The position numbers and the translations under genes are program-made. Under the pieces are notes generated by a model. It ran no database searches. It saw nothing but the letters and a program-made list of their open reading frames with translations, and was not told where the DNA came from. DNA of 64,000 nt from Rhodoferax sp. OV413 (GTDB lineage: Bacteria; Pseudomonadota; Gammaproteobacteria; Burkholderiales; Burkholderiaceae_C): NCBI GenBank assembly GCA_945861785.1, contig CAMAWD010000024.1, positions 1 through 64,000 on the forward strand, read 5' to 3'. Within the stretch, counting starts at the first letter, position 1, and each line of letters begins with the position of its first letter. Shown piece by piece: positions 49,949 through 58,466 of the stretch.

Positions 49949-50937
49949 GGCTCGTCGTCCTCGGCGCTGTCCAGCCAGGGCAGGCCTTCGGCGCGCAGGT
50001 GCGCGGCCAGGCGGCGGGTGCGATCGCGCAGCCAGCGGCGCCAGGCGGTGGACTGCTTTTCCCACGCGGCGTAGTAGATTTCGCGCCCGGCCTTGCCCAG
50101 CAGGCAGGCCCCCTTGTCCAGGCTGAAATGCTCTTCGCGCAGGGTGCGATCGCGCAGCATTTTCCAGATCCAGTCGTCCACGGCGGGGCGCAGTGGCTCG
50201 ATCAGGTCGCTGGCCAGTGATTCGCGGCCGATCGCCGGGCGGTGGTAGAAGCCCAGCAGGGGGTCGAGCCCGGCGACCATGCAGCTTTGCACTGCCTGCA
50301 GGTGCAGCAGCGTGTAACCCAGCGACAGGCAGACGTTGACGGGGTCCTTCGGCGGGCGCCGGTTGCGCCCGGCAAACCCCAGTGCGGGCGGCATCACGCC
50401 GGCCAGGCCACCGAAGTAGGCGCGCGCGGCAGCGCCTTCGCGGCCGCGCAGGCTGTCCAGCGTGGGGGGCTCGGCTGCGGGGTCGGCATCCAAGCCCGCC
50501 AGCACCGGCAACAACGTATGCAGGGCATCGAATATTGGCTTGCGGGCGTCGGGGCGTTGCGCCTGCATGCGCTCCAGCGTGCCCTGTTGGCGGCGCAGCT
50601 TGGCACGCACAATGTCGCGCGCCCAGCTGCGGCAAAACACGTCGTCCATCACGGCGCGGGCCTGCGCCAGGCGCACTGCGGCGTCGTTGTGGTGCGGGCC
50701 CAGGATGATGGCCACCCGGCGGTTCTGGCGCGGACTCATCAGCACGGTGGTGGCGCCGGCCTCGGCCAGCTTCATCAATACGCCGGTGTCGAGCCGCGTC
50801 TGCGCGCCCTGCAACACACATCGGTCCACCATGCCGATGGGCACGGTGCCACGCCGCTGTCCGGCTTCGTACAGCGCCAGCGTGCTGCCTTCACTGCGGA
50901 TTTCGAGCTGGGAGCGGTCGAGCAACAACAAGGCCAT
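49942..50937 (-). CDS. cas1: Cas1 integrase
   Basis: A 331-residue Cas1. The N-terminal beta domain (LLLLDRSQLEIRSEGSTLAL, VDRCVLQGAQTRLDTGVLMKLAEAG) is followed by the helical catalytic domain. The metal ligands are present: Glu167 in RGREGAAARAYFGG, His232 in LGFYHRPAIGRES and Asp244/Glu247 in LASDLIEPLRP. It integrates spacers into the array together with Cas2. It lies 28 bp after one Cas2-like gene and overlaps the Cas1-like gene. This is the catalytically complete member of the pair. Confidence 0.95.
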   Translation of the reverse strand: MALLLLDRSQLEIRSEGSTLALYEAGQRRGTVPIGMVDRCVLQGAQTRLDTGVLMKLAEAGATTVLMSPRQNRRVAIILGPHHNDAAVRLAQARAVMDDVFCRSWARDIVRAKLRRQQGTLERMQAQRPDARKPIFDALHTLLPVLAGLDADPAAEPPTLDSLRGREGAAARAYFGGLAGVMPPALGFAGRNRRPPKDPVNVCLSLGYTLLHLQAVQSCMVAGLDPLLGFYHRPAIGRESLASDLIEPLRPAVDDWIWKMLRDRTLREEHFSLDKGACLLGKAGREIYYAAWEKQSTAWRRWLRDRTRRLAAHLRAEGLPWLDSAEDDEPC

Positions 50938-50965
50938 GGGTCGGGTTTCCTTCTTGGAGTGGTGG

Positions 50966-51250
50966 TCAGCCGACGTAAAAATAGTCGGGGTCGGCCGGCT
51001 TGTCGGCCATGCCCAGGGTGTGGATGCGGCAACGCGGGTCAAGCCGCAGCAGCAGGAAGCGGTCTTCGGACTTTTCGAGCAGCAGCATCATGTCGGCCAG
51101 CAGGCGCAGTCGCTCGGCGGCGGTCAGGTACAACTCGTGCACCGACTTCTGGCCACCGGTGGCGTAGCGCCGCGCCAGGCGCAGGGCAGCACCCAGGCGG
51201 TGCGGCTCGGCAACATCGTAGGCAGCAAGAAACAGGTCTCGGTGGGCCAT
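50966..51250 (-). CDS. cas2: second Cas2-type protein (promoter-proximal copy)
   Basis: A 94-residue protein with Cas2 features: LFLAAYDVAEPHRLGAALRL (strand 1 with Asp), ATGGQKSVHELYLTAAERLR and the C-terminal DRFLLLRLDPRCRIHTLG ending in DPDYFYVG, a tail typical of one Cas2 subgroup. ATG 51250 gives normal length. It starts the adaptation operon. With the Cas2 at 48766-49059 the operon carries two distinct Cas2 types. Confidence 0.88.
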   Translation of the reverse strand: MAHRDLFLAAYDVAEPHRLGAALRLARRYATGGQKSVHELYLTAAERLRLLADMMLLLEKSEDRFLLLRLDPRCRIHTLGMADKPADPDYFYVG

Positions 51251-51346
51251 CTGCGGCAGGCCACTCGCGTGGCGTTGTGAAGATGGGGCGATGATGGCCG
51301 CGACACGCGCTGTTGTCTGGCGCGGCAAGCTTGCGGTGGGCTACAC

Positions 51347-51485
51347 CTATGCCGCCAGCGACTGGTGTTTGGCTTGGCCCGTCAGGGAAATGCCATGGCG
51401 CAGAACCAGGTCGCGCAAGGCGTCGGGCAAGTCCTGCGCGTCGCTGAGGTCCACGCGCCAGGGCAGCGCGCTGTCTTCAAAGGTA
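51347..51485 (-). pseudogene. C-terminal fragment of a nucleotidyltransferase (MntA-like)
   Basis: In one minus-strand frame, FEDSALPWRVDLSDAQDLPD followed by ALRDLVLRHGISLTG and a stop at 51347 matches the end of MNT-type nucleotidyltransferase domains. The N-terminal GSxxxG part is missing. It is probably the remnant of a HEPN/MNT toxin-antitoxin or similar gene. It lies just upstream of the adaptation operon. Confidence 0.5.
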
Positions 51486-51649
51486 GTTCGCCGCGCATCG
51501 CTTCAACCGGCCCTGTGATTCTGCAGCATTGCCTCTCGCAAAATCGCGTTGATGCGGGTCTGATAACCTCACTCTCATCGTTTCATTGAGAAAGTTCGGA
51601 GTTCTCCACCCCAAATCGGAACAATGCTCGGACGCAGAGGTCCGGGTGT

Positions 51650-51880
51650 CCACCGGTATAGGCAAAGCGCGCAGTTCCCGGATCAAGGGGTTGGAGACAG
51701 ACGCCATGAGGTTGGCGGTGCTGTCGCCGACCGACTCACCGCCCGGCTCGCGCGGGGACATGCTACCGAGTTCGGCACCGACGCTGAACGCCCGGCCGGC
51801 ACCAGTAAGCAGGGAGGGGGCCCCGGCAGCGCTGGCGATGATCGAACACAAGGGCCCGAACAGTGCGGTGCCAGTACGGG
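51650..51880 (-). pseudogene. enoyl-CoA hydratase/isomerase fragment
   Basis: On the minus strand, TVRALVFD, then a frameshift into LLTGAGRAFSVGAELGSMSP and later SNPLIRELRALPIPV, matches the N-terminal CoA-binding part of crotonases. The rest is absent and the frame is broken. With the nucleotidyltransferase fragment it fills the gap between the cas operon and the IclR gene; nothing else is seen in 51251-51885. Confidence 0.6.
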
Positions 51881-51885
51881 CCGGT

Positions 51886-52899
51886 CTAGTGCCTGGCAGA
51901 AGTACGAGTAATTTTTCTCACCGGTTTGACGGAAGGCGCTAGACCACTTGGTTTTTCCGGCACAACTCGTCCAGCCGGTTCGCTCTTGACCGTAGTCCAG
52001 GGCATTTGGCCCAGGGGGCGCGGACAAAGAAGCACCTCCAGCGCCCGGACCGCCGGTGACATGCCACTCAGCATATCGGCCGCCTGTTTGGTTGCAAGCC
52101 CAAATTCAGTCAAGCGGTCGGCGCGTAGCTGCCCGCTGAGTCCCGTGACTGTCATCATTCCGACCACGCCACCTGATGGCGAGCGAACTGGCGCGGCCAG
52201 TGCCGTCATGCCCCCATAGACCTCTTCCCTTGCCCAGAAGAACCCACGCGAAACGGAATGCTGGATGTCGCTCTTGAGCGCTTCAAAACTTGTCAGGGTG
52301 TTGGGTGTGAATTTCTCGTAGGGTTCGGGCCCCAATGCGCGAAGCATCGCATCTGCGGGCATGGTGGCAAGCAGCAGTTTGCCGCTGGCTGAAGAATGAA
52401 GCGCGCTCTTTACGGACGTGTCCCAGTACGGCGTGAGGCGGCTGGAGCCCTTTCTCTGTTCTACCACAACCCTGTCCCCGCCTAGCAGGATGTGCAGGGC
52501 ACAAAACCCCGCGGTCGCTTGCTCCAGTTGAGCCAGAACATCGTTGGCGTCACGGCGCAGTTCCTGCACCGGGTGATACAGACTGAGGGGAAACATGGCA
52601 CGCGCGCTTGGCAGATACGTCTTTTTCTCTTCGTCCCGCGTGACATAGCCGAGGTGTGCAAGCGTCTTGAGGAGGCGAAGCGTCCCGCTGGCATCCAGGC
52701 CGGTGACCTCTGAAAGAGCGGTCAGCTTCAATGGCTGCGTGGCTGCCAGCAGTGCATCGATTGCAGCAAATGCGCGTTCGAGCTGGCCGGGCCGGCGCCT
52801 GTGTTTGTCCGCGGTCGCGTCGGGCATTGTGTAGGTGGTATCGACGGGGATTGTGGCTTGCAATTCGAGCTGTTCGGATTGCTCACTGTGAGAAATCAA
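51886..52899 (-). CDS. IclR-family regulator
   Basis: A 337-residue protein: winged helix at about 35-100 (QLERAFAAIDALLAATQPLKLTALSEVTGLD, TLRLLKTLAHLGYV) and an IclR effector domain after it (SALHSSASGKLLLATMP, VSRGFFWAREEVYGGMTALAAPV). The last 50 residues are a Pro/Arg-rich tail not typical of the family and may result from fusion at the neighbouring scar. It is divergent from the TctC receptor and probably controls the cluster 53134-57576. Confidence 0.88.
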   Translation of the reverse strand: MISHSEQSEQLELQATIPVDTTYTMPDATADKHRRRPGQLERAFAAIDALLAATQPLKLTALSEVTGLDASGTLRLLKTLAHLGYVTRDEEKKTYLPSARAMFPLSLYHPVQELRRDANDVLAQLEQATAGFCALHILLGGDRVVVEQRKGSSRLTPYWDTSVKSALHSSASGKLLLATMPADAMLRALGPEPYEKFTPNTLTSFEALKSDIQHSVSRGFFWAREEVYGGMTALAAPVRSPSGGVVGMMTVTGLSGQLRADRLTEFGLATKQAADMLSGMSPAVRALEVLLCPRPLGQMPWTTVKSEPAGRVVPEKPSGLAPSVKPVRKITRTSARH

Positions 52900-52971
52900 C
52901 TAGGCTTTGTACCACGCTGCAGAAAGTTGCCCTTGTGATGTGAAACTGAGTGGTAGGAGCCATCATTATTG

Positions 52972-52988
52972 TTTTATGAAATATAAAA
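52972..52988. promoter_or_regulatory. AT-rich inverted repeat between IclR and receptor genes
   Basis: TTTTAT and ATAAAA flank five bases in the 234-bp divergent gap 52900-53133, which is the only strongly AT-rich stretch in this part. It is a candidate IclR operator or promoter element; the match to known operators is weak. Confidence 0.35.
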
Positions 52989-53133
52989 TATAGTTTTTAA
53001 AGCTAATCTTATATTGGACTTTTGCGCGATTTGCGGCAGAATGTAACGGCATGCCGATCTTCGGGACAGGCAAAACCGCACCTGCGGCCCAGTACGGTGA
53101 GCAGATAAAACCTCGCTTCAAGGAGACAGACCC

Positions 53134-54114
53134 ATGAAAAAAGTGCTGAGCGCCTCGATCCGCCTTCTTGTAGGGGCTGCCTTCTCCACCCTGGCATGCG
53201 CGCCTTTTGCGCAAGAGGCCTACCCAAACAAACCGATAAAGCTGATCGTTCCCTACGCGGTGGGGGGCACCAACAATCTGCTAGCCCGCCTGCTGGGCCA
53301 GAAGCTTACCGATAGCTGGGGACAGTCGGTCATTGTTGACAATCGTCCGGGTGGCAACACCATCATTGGTTCGGAATTGCTGATCAAGGCGCCTGCAGAC
53401 GGATATACGTTGATCGTTGTGTCGGTCGACCACGCCATCATTCCGCAGCTTGTCACCACCCCCTATGACGCCGTGAAGGACTTCGCCCCCGTGGCTACAT
53501 TGGGGATTAGCCAACTCCTTCTCGTGGCCCATCCCTCGCTGCCCGCCAATACCCTCCAGGAGGTTGTCTCGTTGGCTAAAGCCAAGCCTAATCAGCTTAG
53601 CTATGCGTCGGCAGGAAACGGGACGCTGTCGCACATTACCAGCGAAATGGTCAATCTCAACACGGGAATCAAGATGCAGCAGATTCCCTACAAGGGCGGC
53701 GGTGCCGCGCTTGCCGACTTGCTGGGCGGCCAGGTCCCGCTGTTTTTCAGCGTCCCCGTCAACGCTCTCCCGCATGTAAAAGGCGGCAAACTGAAAGCGA
53801 TCGCGGTCACGGGGCCCACGCGCTTGTCGGCGCTCCCGCAGACCCCTACCTTTTCCGAATCGGGGATGCAGGGTATCGATGCGAAGGCTTGGTTTGGCGT
53901 CCTTGCCCCGGTCGGCACTCCGAGGCCAGTCATCAACAAGCTTTCCGCTGAAATCAATCGGATATTCAGTACCGCGGAAATCAAGGAGGTCCTTTCTGCG
54001 CAGGGGTTGGAGCCGTTCATTTCGACGCCGGAGCAATTTGGAGCCCTGATCGAGACCGATCGCGCCATGTACGGCAAGGTTATCAAGGCCGCGAACATAA
54101 AAATAGACAACTAG
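53134..54114 (+). CDS. Bug/TctC-type tripartite tricarboxylate receptor
   Basis: A 326-residue periplasmic receptor: signal peptide to about APFAQ, then YPNKPIKLIVPYAVGGTNNL, VIVDNRPGGNTIIGSELL and ADGYTLIVVS, the Bug signature. Such receptors bind small carboxylates; no TctA/TctB membrane genes are adjacent, as is common for these expanded families. It heads the cluster with CitE-like, CaiB-like and TauD-like genes, so its ligand is probably their substrate. Confidence 0.92.
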   Translation: MKKVLSASIRLLVGAAFSTLACAPFAQEAYPNKPIKLIVPYAVGGTNNLLARLLGQKLTDSWGQSVIVDNRPGGNTIIGSELLIKAPADGYTLIVVSVDHAIIPQLVTTPYDAVKDFAPVATLGISQLLLVAHPSLPANTLQEVVSLAKAKPNQLSYASAGNGTLSHITSEMVNLNTGIKMQQIPYKGGGAALADLLGGQVPLFFSVPVNALPHVKGGKLKAIAVTGPTRLSALPQTPTFSESGMQGIDAKAWFGVLAPVGTPRPVINKLSAEINRIFSTAEIKEVLSAQGLEPFISTPEQFGALIETDRAMYGKVIKAANIKIDN

Positions 54115-54197
54115 GCGCCTTCGAGGCCGGGCGACCGTTGGCAAATGCTGCTATCCGGTTGCATGCGCGCCGGACCGACGACGACAACTGGGAGACC

Positions 54198-55097
54198 ATG
54201 ATTTCAATTTACCGCTCCTTGCTGTTCGCGCCCGGCAACAATGCACGCATGGTCGAGAAATGTGTCAACGCCGGAGCGGATGCCGTCATACTGGACCTTG
54301 AAGACGCAGTGGCGGTGGCGCAGAAATCGGGAACGCGCGACCTGGTGGTGAAAGCGCTTGCACTACCGCGCCGATGCAAGGCCTACGTGAGGGTCAACGC
54401 GCTCGGCACCGAATGGTGCTTCCGCGATCTGGATGCGATCACTGTCAAGGGTCTGGATGGCATTGTGCTGCCCAAGACCGAGCATGCAAATGACTTGATC
54501 ACTGTGGACTGGATGCTGCGTTCACTTGAGAAAGAGCGGGGCATGCCAGAAGGTGGAATCGACGTGATACCACTGATTGAAACCGCGCTGGGTTTCACCC
54601 ATCTCCACGCGATTGCGCGTGCCAATCGAAGGATCCGGAGAATCGCGTTCGGTGCGGGCGATTTCACGCTGGACCTCGGGATGTCATGGAGCGACGGGGA
54701 AAGCGAACTCCTGCCGTACCGAAGCGCTTTTGTCGTGGAATCACGCGCCGCAGGGCTTGAGCCGCCGATTGATACCGCACTCGGCAAGCTGGAGCAACCC
54801 GCGATTTTTGAGGCCACGGCGCGGCATGCGATGGAGTTGGGGTTTCAAGGAAAACTCTGCATCCATCCGAGCCAGGTCAAATCCGCCAACAAGATTTTTA
54901 GGCCTAGCGATTCGGAGGTGCTCAAGGCGAGGCGCATCACGGAGGCGTTCGACGATGCGGAGGCAAGAGGCTTGGCAGCGCTGACTGTCGACGGCCAGTT
55001 TGTGGACTACCCCATAGCCCATCGGGCGCGAGCCATCGTCGCGCGAGCAGAACGCATCAGCGCGGCCGAAGCGGCGGACCTTTCAACAAGCCCCTGA
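54198..55097 (+). CDS. HpcH/HpaI/CitE-family lyase
   Basis: A 299-residue TIM-barrel enzyme: RSLLFAPGNNARMVEKCVNAGADAVILDLEDAVA, the CitE/malyl-CoA lyase metal-site start, VRVNALGTEW, PLIETALGF and FGAGDFTLDLGMSW. Family members cleave beta-hydroxyacyl-CoA esters such as citryl-, malyl- or citramalyl-CoA. The CaiB-like CoA transferase downstream would supply the CoA ester. ATG 54198 has GGGAG 8 bp upstream. Confidence 0.9.
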   Translation: MISIYRSLLFAPGNNARMVEKCVNAGADAVILDLEDAVAVAQKSGTRDLVVKALALPRRCKAYVRVNALGTEWCFRDLDAITVKGLDGIVLPKTEHANDLITVDWMLRSLEKERGMPEGGIDVIPLIETALGFTHLHAIARANRRIRRIAFGAGDFTLDLGMSWSDGESELLPYRSAFVVESRAAGLEPPIDTALGKLEQPAIFEATARHAMELGFQGKLCIHPSQVKSANKIFRPSDSEVLKARRITEAFDDAEARGLAALTVDGQFVDYPIAHRARAIVARAERISAAEAADLSTSP

Positions 55098-55109
55098 ACT
55101 GGATACCCA

Positions 55110-56321
55110 ATGCACGACGCAAAGAAATTGCAACCCCTGGACAACATCCGCGTAATTGACGTTTCAAGTTTCCTGTCCGGTCCTTTCTGCACAACGCAGC
55201 TCGCTGAATTCGGTGCGGAAGTTCTGAAAATCGAGTTGCCGAAAGTCGGCGATGCATTGCGGAAGTTCGGCACCATTGCGGACTGTGGTGACTCGCTCAA
55301 CTGGCTGTCCGAATGCCGGAACAAAAAATCCATCACGCTCGACCTGCACAAACCCGAAGCGTGCGAAATCTTGAAACGGCTGGTGGCCACCGCGGATGTG
55401 TTCGTCGAGAATTTTCAGCCGGGCACACTAGAGAATTGGGGCATAGGGTGGGACGTACTCAAGGAGGTCAACCCACGCTTGATCATGGTTCGCATCAGCG
55501 GCTATGGGCAAACTGGCCCGTACAGCGACCGGCCCAGTTTTGGGCGGATCGCAAACGCTTTTGGCGGGCTGTCGTTTCTGGCCGGTTATCCGGACCGTGC
55601 GCCCGTGACGCCAGGATCGGCCACCATTCCCGATTACCTGGCGGGTATTTACGGCGCGTACGGCGCTTTGCTTGCGTTGCAATCGCGCGCGAGGACCGGG
55701 CAGGGGCAGATGATCGACATCGGACTGTATGAGCCGATCTTTCGAATTCTGGATGAACTGGCGCCTTCTTACCACCGTAGTGGTTTCGTTCGCCAACGCA
55801 TGGGACCCGGCGCGGTCAATGTAGTGCCACACAGCCACTACCCCACCAAAGACGGGCGCTGGATTGCCATAGCCTGTACAAGCGACAAGATATTCGCGCG
55901 TCTTGCCGAAGCCATGGGCGAACCCGAGCTTGCCTCGTCGGACTCCTGGGGAACGATAGCCGCCCGCGAGCGGGACCGCGGGAAGGTGGACGCCTACGTG
56001 GGCGCCTGGACGTCGCAACATGATCGCGCACAACTCCTGCACGACTGCGAACGGGCACAGGTGCCGTGTGGCCCGGTGTACGCGATCGACGAAATATTTG
56101 AAGACCCCCAATACGCGGCACGCGGCAACATCCTGAAGATGCTCGACGAACGCGCGGGGGAGGTGGCGATCCCCAATCTCGTACCCAGGCTGTCCGCAAC
56201 GCCTGGCGAAGTGAAGTGGCTTGGGCCGGCGCTGGGAGCAAGCAACGCGGAAGTGTACGAAGGCATGCTGGGCATGACTTCCGCCGATCTCAAGGGTCTT
56301 GAGGCACGAGGGGTCATTTGA
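55110..56321 (+). CDS. CaiB/BaiF-family (class III) CoA transferase
   Basis: A 403-residue class III CoA transferase. NIRVIDVSSFLSGPFCTTQLAEFGAEVLKIE is the CoA-binding start, with NKKSITLDLH, VENFQPGTLENWGIGW and the catalytic Asp in ATIPDYLAGIYGAYG. It would transfer CoA to a carboxylic acid, here likely the substrate of the CitE-like lyase 12 bp upstream. Confidence 0.92.
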   Translation: MHDAKKLQPLDNIRVIDVSSFLSGPFCTTQLAEFGAEVLKIELPKVGDALRKFGTIADCGDSLNWLSECRNKKSITLDLHKPEACEILKRLVATADVFVENFQPGTLENWGIGWDVLKEVNPRLIMVRISGYGQTGPYSDRPSFGRIANAFGGLSFLAGYPDRAPVTPGSATIPDYLAGIYGAYGALLALQSRARTGQGQMIDIGLYEPIFRILDELAPSYHRSGFVRQRMGPGAVNVVPHSHYPTKDGRWIAIACTSDKIFARLAEAMGEPELASSDSWGTIAARERDRGKVDAYVGAWTSQHDRAQLLHDCERAQVPCGPVYAIDEIFEDPQYAARGNILKMLDERAGEVAIPNLVPRLSATPGEVKWLGPALGASNAEVYEGMLGMTSADLKGLEARGVI

Positions 56322-57576
56322 AGATTTGTCATCCCTGCGGCAAGGGGTTGCCCCTGGCAATTCTTTGCGCCGCGATACATGGAACACGGGCCTCAAGCGC
56401 CCGCTGGTCGATGGGCATTGGAAAGCCTGTCTGGAGAGCGGAGTGATTGAACCGATCAAGACCAAACCTGTCTGGACCGCCGCCGAACTCAACGCGGACG
56501 GTTCGTGGCTGTACGAATTGTCGTCTGCGGAAATTGAAGATTTTTCTGCTGGACTGAAACATGCCAAGGCTAGTGGGAAGACGATGTTTTCGCTATCCCG
56601 CAGTGACTTTCCCTTTGGCCCGGCGGCTCAGCGTGCGCTTGGCGCGGTCACTCAGGGCACCCAGGAAGGGTTCGGGTTGAAGCAGCTCAGAGGTTTTCCG
56701 GTGGCTGAATACAGCGATGAAGAGATGCGTTTGCTCTGGTGGGGGCTCGGCCTTCATTTGGGCGTGCCCCGACCTCAAGGGAAGGAGAGCCAGTTCATCT
56801 CCGACGTCACCAATGTATCTGGAGAGTTTCGTAGTGGCGCCGGCCGCGGCTACCACACGAAGTCCACGCTCGATTTTCATTCTGACAGCTGCGATGTGGT
56901 TGGCCTGTTGTGCCTTCGCGCTGCGAAATTAGGCGGAACGAGCTTGATTTCCAGCTCTGTGGCCGCCCACAACGAGATGCTCCTCGAACGACCTGATCTG
57001 GTCGAGGTGCTTTATTCCACTTTTGTATTCAGCCGCCAGGGGGAGCAGGCGCCGGAGGAAGCGCCATACTATGAGTCGCCGGTGTTTTCGGTGCGGGATG
57101 GGCGGTTTGCGTGCCGGCACCTGCTGAGCCATATTCGGGGTGCGCAGCTCAATTTCCCTGAAATTCCGCGGCTGACGGCTATCCAGCAAGACGCGCTTGC
57201 CTATCTTGACAGGACGCTTGCCAGGGCAGACTTGTGTTTTCACACCTATCTTCAACCAGGGGACATGCAATTCGTCAACAACTATGTGGTGTTGCATTCG
57301 CGTACGGAGTTCGAGGATTTTCCTGAACCCGCGCGCAAGCGCCATCTGTTGCGTTTGTGGCTGGCACTACCCACGGCCCAGGCGCTTCCCGCGAGTTGGG
57401 CGGCAGGATACAAGGCTACCGAAGCGAGATCGGTCCGCGGCGGCTTTCGCGGCGTGAACATAACTGAGGAAGTCATGGATTTCGAAAGCCGACTGGCCCG
57501 GGAACACGGGATGGCTTTCGGAATTTACGAGGATTTGCAGCGTTATCGCTCGGGCTCCGCCCGGGTAGATCATTGA
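56299..57576 (+). CDS. TauD/TfdA-like Fe(II)/2-oxoglutarate dioxygenase
   Basis: A protein of up to 425 residues of the TauD/GBBH-type family. The metal motif is HSD in TLDFHSDSCDVVGLLC and the distal His is in NNYVVLHSRTEFED; RKRHLLRLWLAL holds the 2-oxoglutarate Arg. The start is uncertain: TTG 56299 overlaps the CaiB gene by 23 bp; GTG 56443 would remove 48 residues and start just before the conserved KTKPVWTAAEL. It probably hydroxylates a small substrate in the same pathway. Confidence 0.85.
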   Translation: MRHEGSFEDLSSLRQGVAPGNSLRRDTWNTGLKRPLVDGHWKACLESGVIEPIKTKPVWTAAELNADGSWLYELSSAEIEDFSAGLKHAKASGKTMFSLSRSDFPFGPAAQRALGAVTQGTQEGFGLKQLRGFPVAEYSDEEMRLLWWGLGLHLGVPRPQGKESQFISDVTNVSGEFRSGAGRGYHTKSTLDFHSDSCDVVGLLCLRAAKLGGTSLISSSVAAHNEMLLERPDLVEVLYSTFVFSRQGEQAPEEAPYYESPVFSVRDGRFACRHLLSHIRGAQLNFPEIPRLTAIQQDALAYLDRTLARADLCFHTYLQPGDMQFVNNYVVLHSRTEFEDFPEPARKRHLLRLWLALPTAQALPASWAAGYKATEARSVRGGFRGVNITEEVMDFESRLAREHGMAFGIYEDLQRYRSGSARVDH

Positions 57577-57706
57577 CCACCGCGAGGCATTCCATGGCAC
57601 TAGATTTTCCACGGCCGATTCCACCGTCGCTGCGCGAGTGGCCTGGCCATATACAAGCCCACCAGCCGCTACAACGCACTGGGTGACTAGCTGACCATCC
57701 GCACGC

Positions 57707-58108
57707 ATGGGGGCCGTCAACACCCACATCGACGCTTTTTCGCATGCGGGTTATGACGGCTTTGCGTTCAACGGGATGGATTACGCAAAAGTCATCAACA
57801 TGGAGGAGGGTGCCGTCGAATTGGACGTCACGGCGCATGGACCCATCGTTACGCGCGGAATTCTCGCAGACGTTGCTCGAAGGCGGGGTGTGCAGTACCT
57901 CCAGCCTGGCGAGTGGGTTACGCCGCAGGACATCGAAAAGGCAGCCGAAAGGCTGGAGATACTTGTCAACCATCGGGCACAACATGTGCCCACCCTGCCC
58001 CAGCCGGCATCACTGCCGGTCGCGAGGGCCAACTGCGCCACCGATCCAGCCCGTCGGACCGAAGCGGCGAGCCAGACTGTGCCCGAGGTGGTCATGAGGA
58101 GCGTGTAG
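57707..58108 (+). pseudogene. cyclase-family (kynurenine formamidase-like) fragment
   Basis: NTHIDAFSHAGYDGFAFNGM and IVTRGILADVARRRGVQYLQPGEWVTPQDIEKAA match the metal-site and following region of bacterial cyclase/KynB-like hydrolases. The N-terminal part (57590-57706) contains stops and the C-terminal part is replaced by unrelated sequence after about residue 85. It is a broken gene at the end of the cluster. Nothing else is coded in 57577-57706. Confidence 0.6.
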
Positions 58109-58114
58109 CCATCG
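58040..58114 (-). pseudogene. Bug/TctC receptor fragment
   Basis: On the minus strand, PDGYTLLMTTSGTVWLAAS is the Bug-type PDGYTLL block, then the similarity ends. It abuts the tRNA-like sequence at 58115-58147. It is too short to have function; it marks a recombination scar. Confidence 0.5.
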
Positions 58115-58147
58115 GGTGGGCGGTGGAGGCTTCGAACCTCCGACCCC
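58115..58147 (-). other. possible 3' tRNA fragment (attachment-site scar)
   Basis: The minus strand reads GGGGTC, a T-arm GGAGG-TTCGAAG-CCTCC with perfect 5-bp stem and canonical TTCGA loop, then ACCGCCC-ACC, like the 3' acceptor of a tRNA-Val-type gene. The D-arm and anticodon arm are absent, so it is not a gene. Such 3' ends are typical att sites of integrative elements. The rest of 58148-58466 shows nothing recognisable. Confidence 0.45.
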
Positions 58148-58466
58148 GGCAGTTTGAATGCTGGGAACCAGGACTTTCCTGGACGTTCCAAAACGCTGTT
58201 TACCTCTGTATTTTTTGCCAGATGGATAAGGAAGACCATGGCAACTTTCTCCAAGGTGTCCGAACGCTCCAAACTAAAGCCCCGGGCACGACCCGTATCG
58301 GCAATGTACTGCCCTACGGCCAAGCTATTGAAGCACGAGACGTGGCGTAGGGAGAAAGTGGCCATGAGTAGGCTTGGTGGCCCTGATTTACGCCGTGGCG
58401 ATGCGTTGCGCACCAAATAGGTCTTCGCGCGCAGGCCGCACCAAGGCGCGTGCTTCGATTTGGTGA

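Noticed and set aside
49124-50821. A single 565-codon minus-strand protein spanning both Cas1-type genes
   Set aside because: The upstream part is the wrong frame of cas1, whose own frame carries all catalytic motifs; the real downstream protein starts at GTG 49948.
58115-58147. A complete tRNA gene
   Set aside because: Only the T-arm and acceptor 3' strand are present; no D-arm or anticodon arm can be folded from the upstream sequence, so it is listed only as a fragment.
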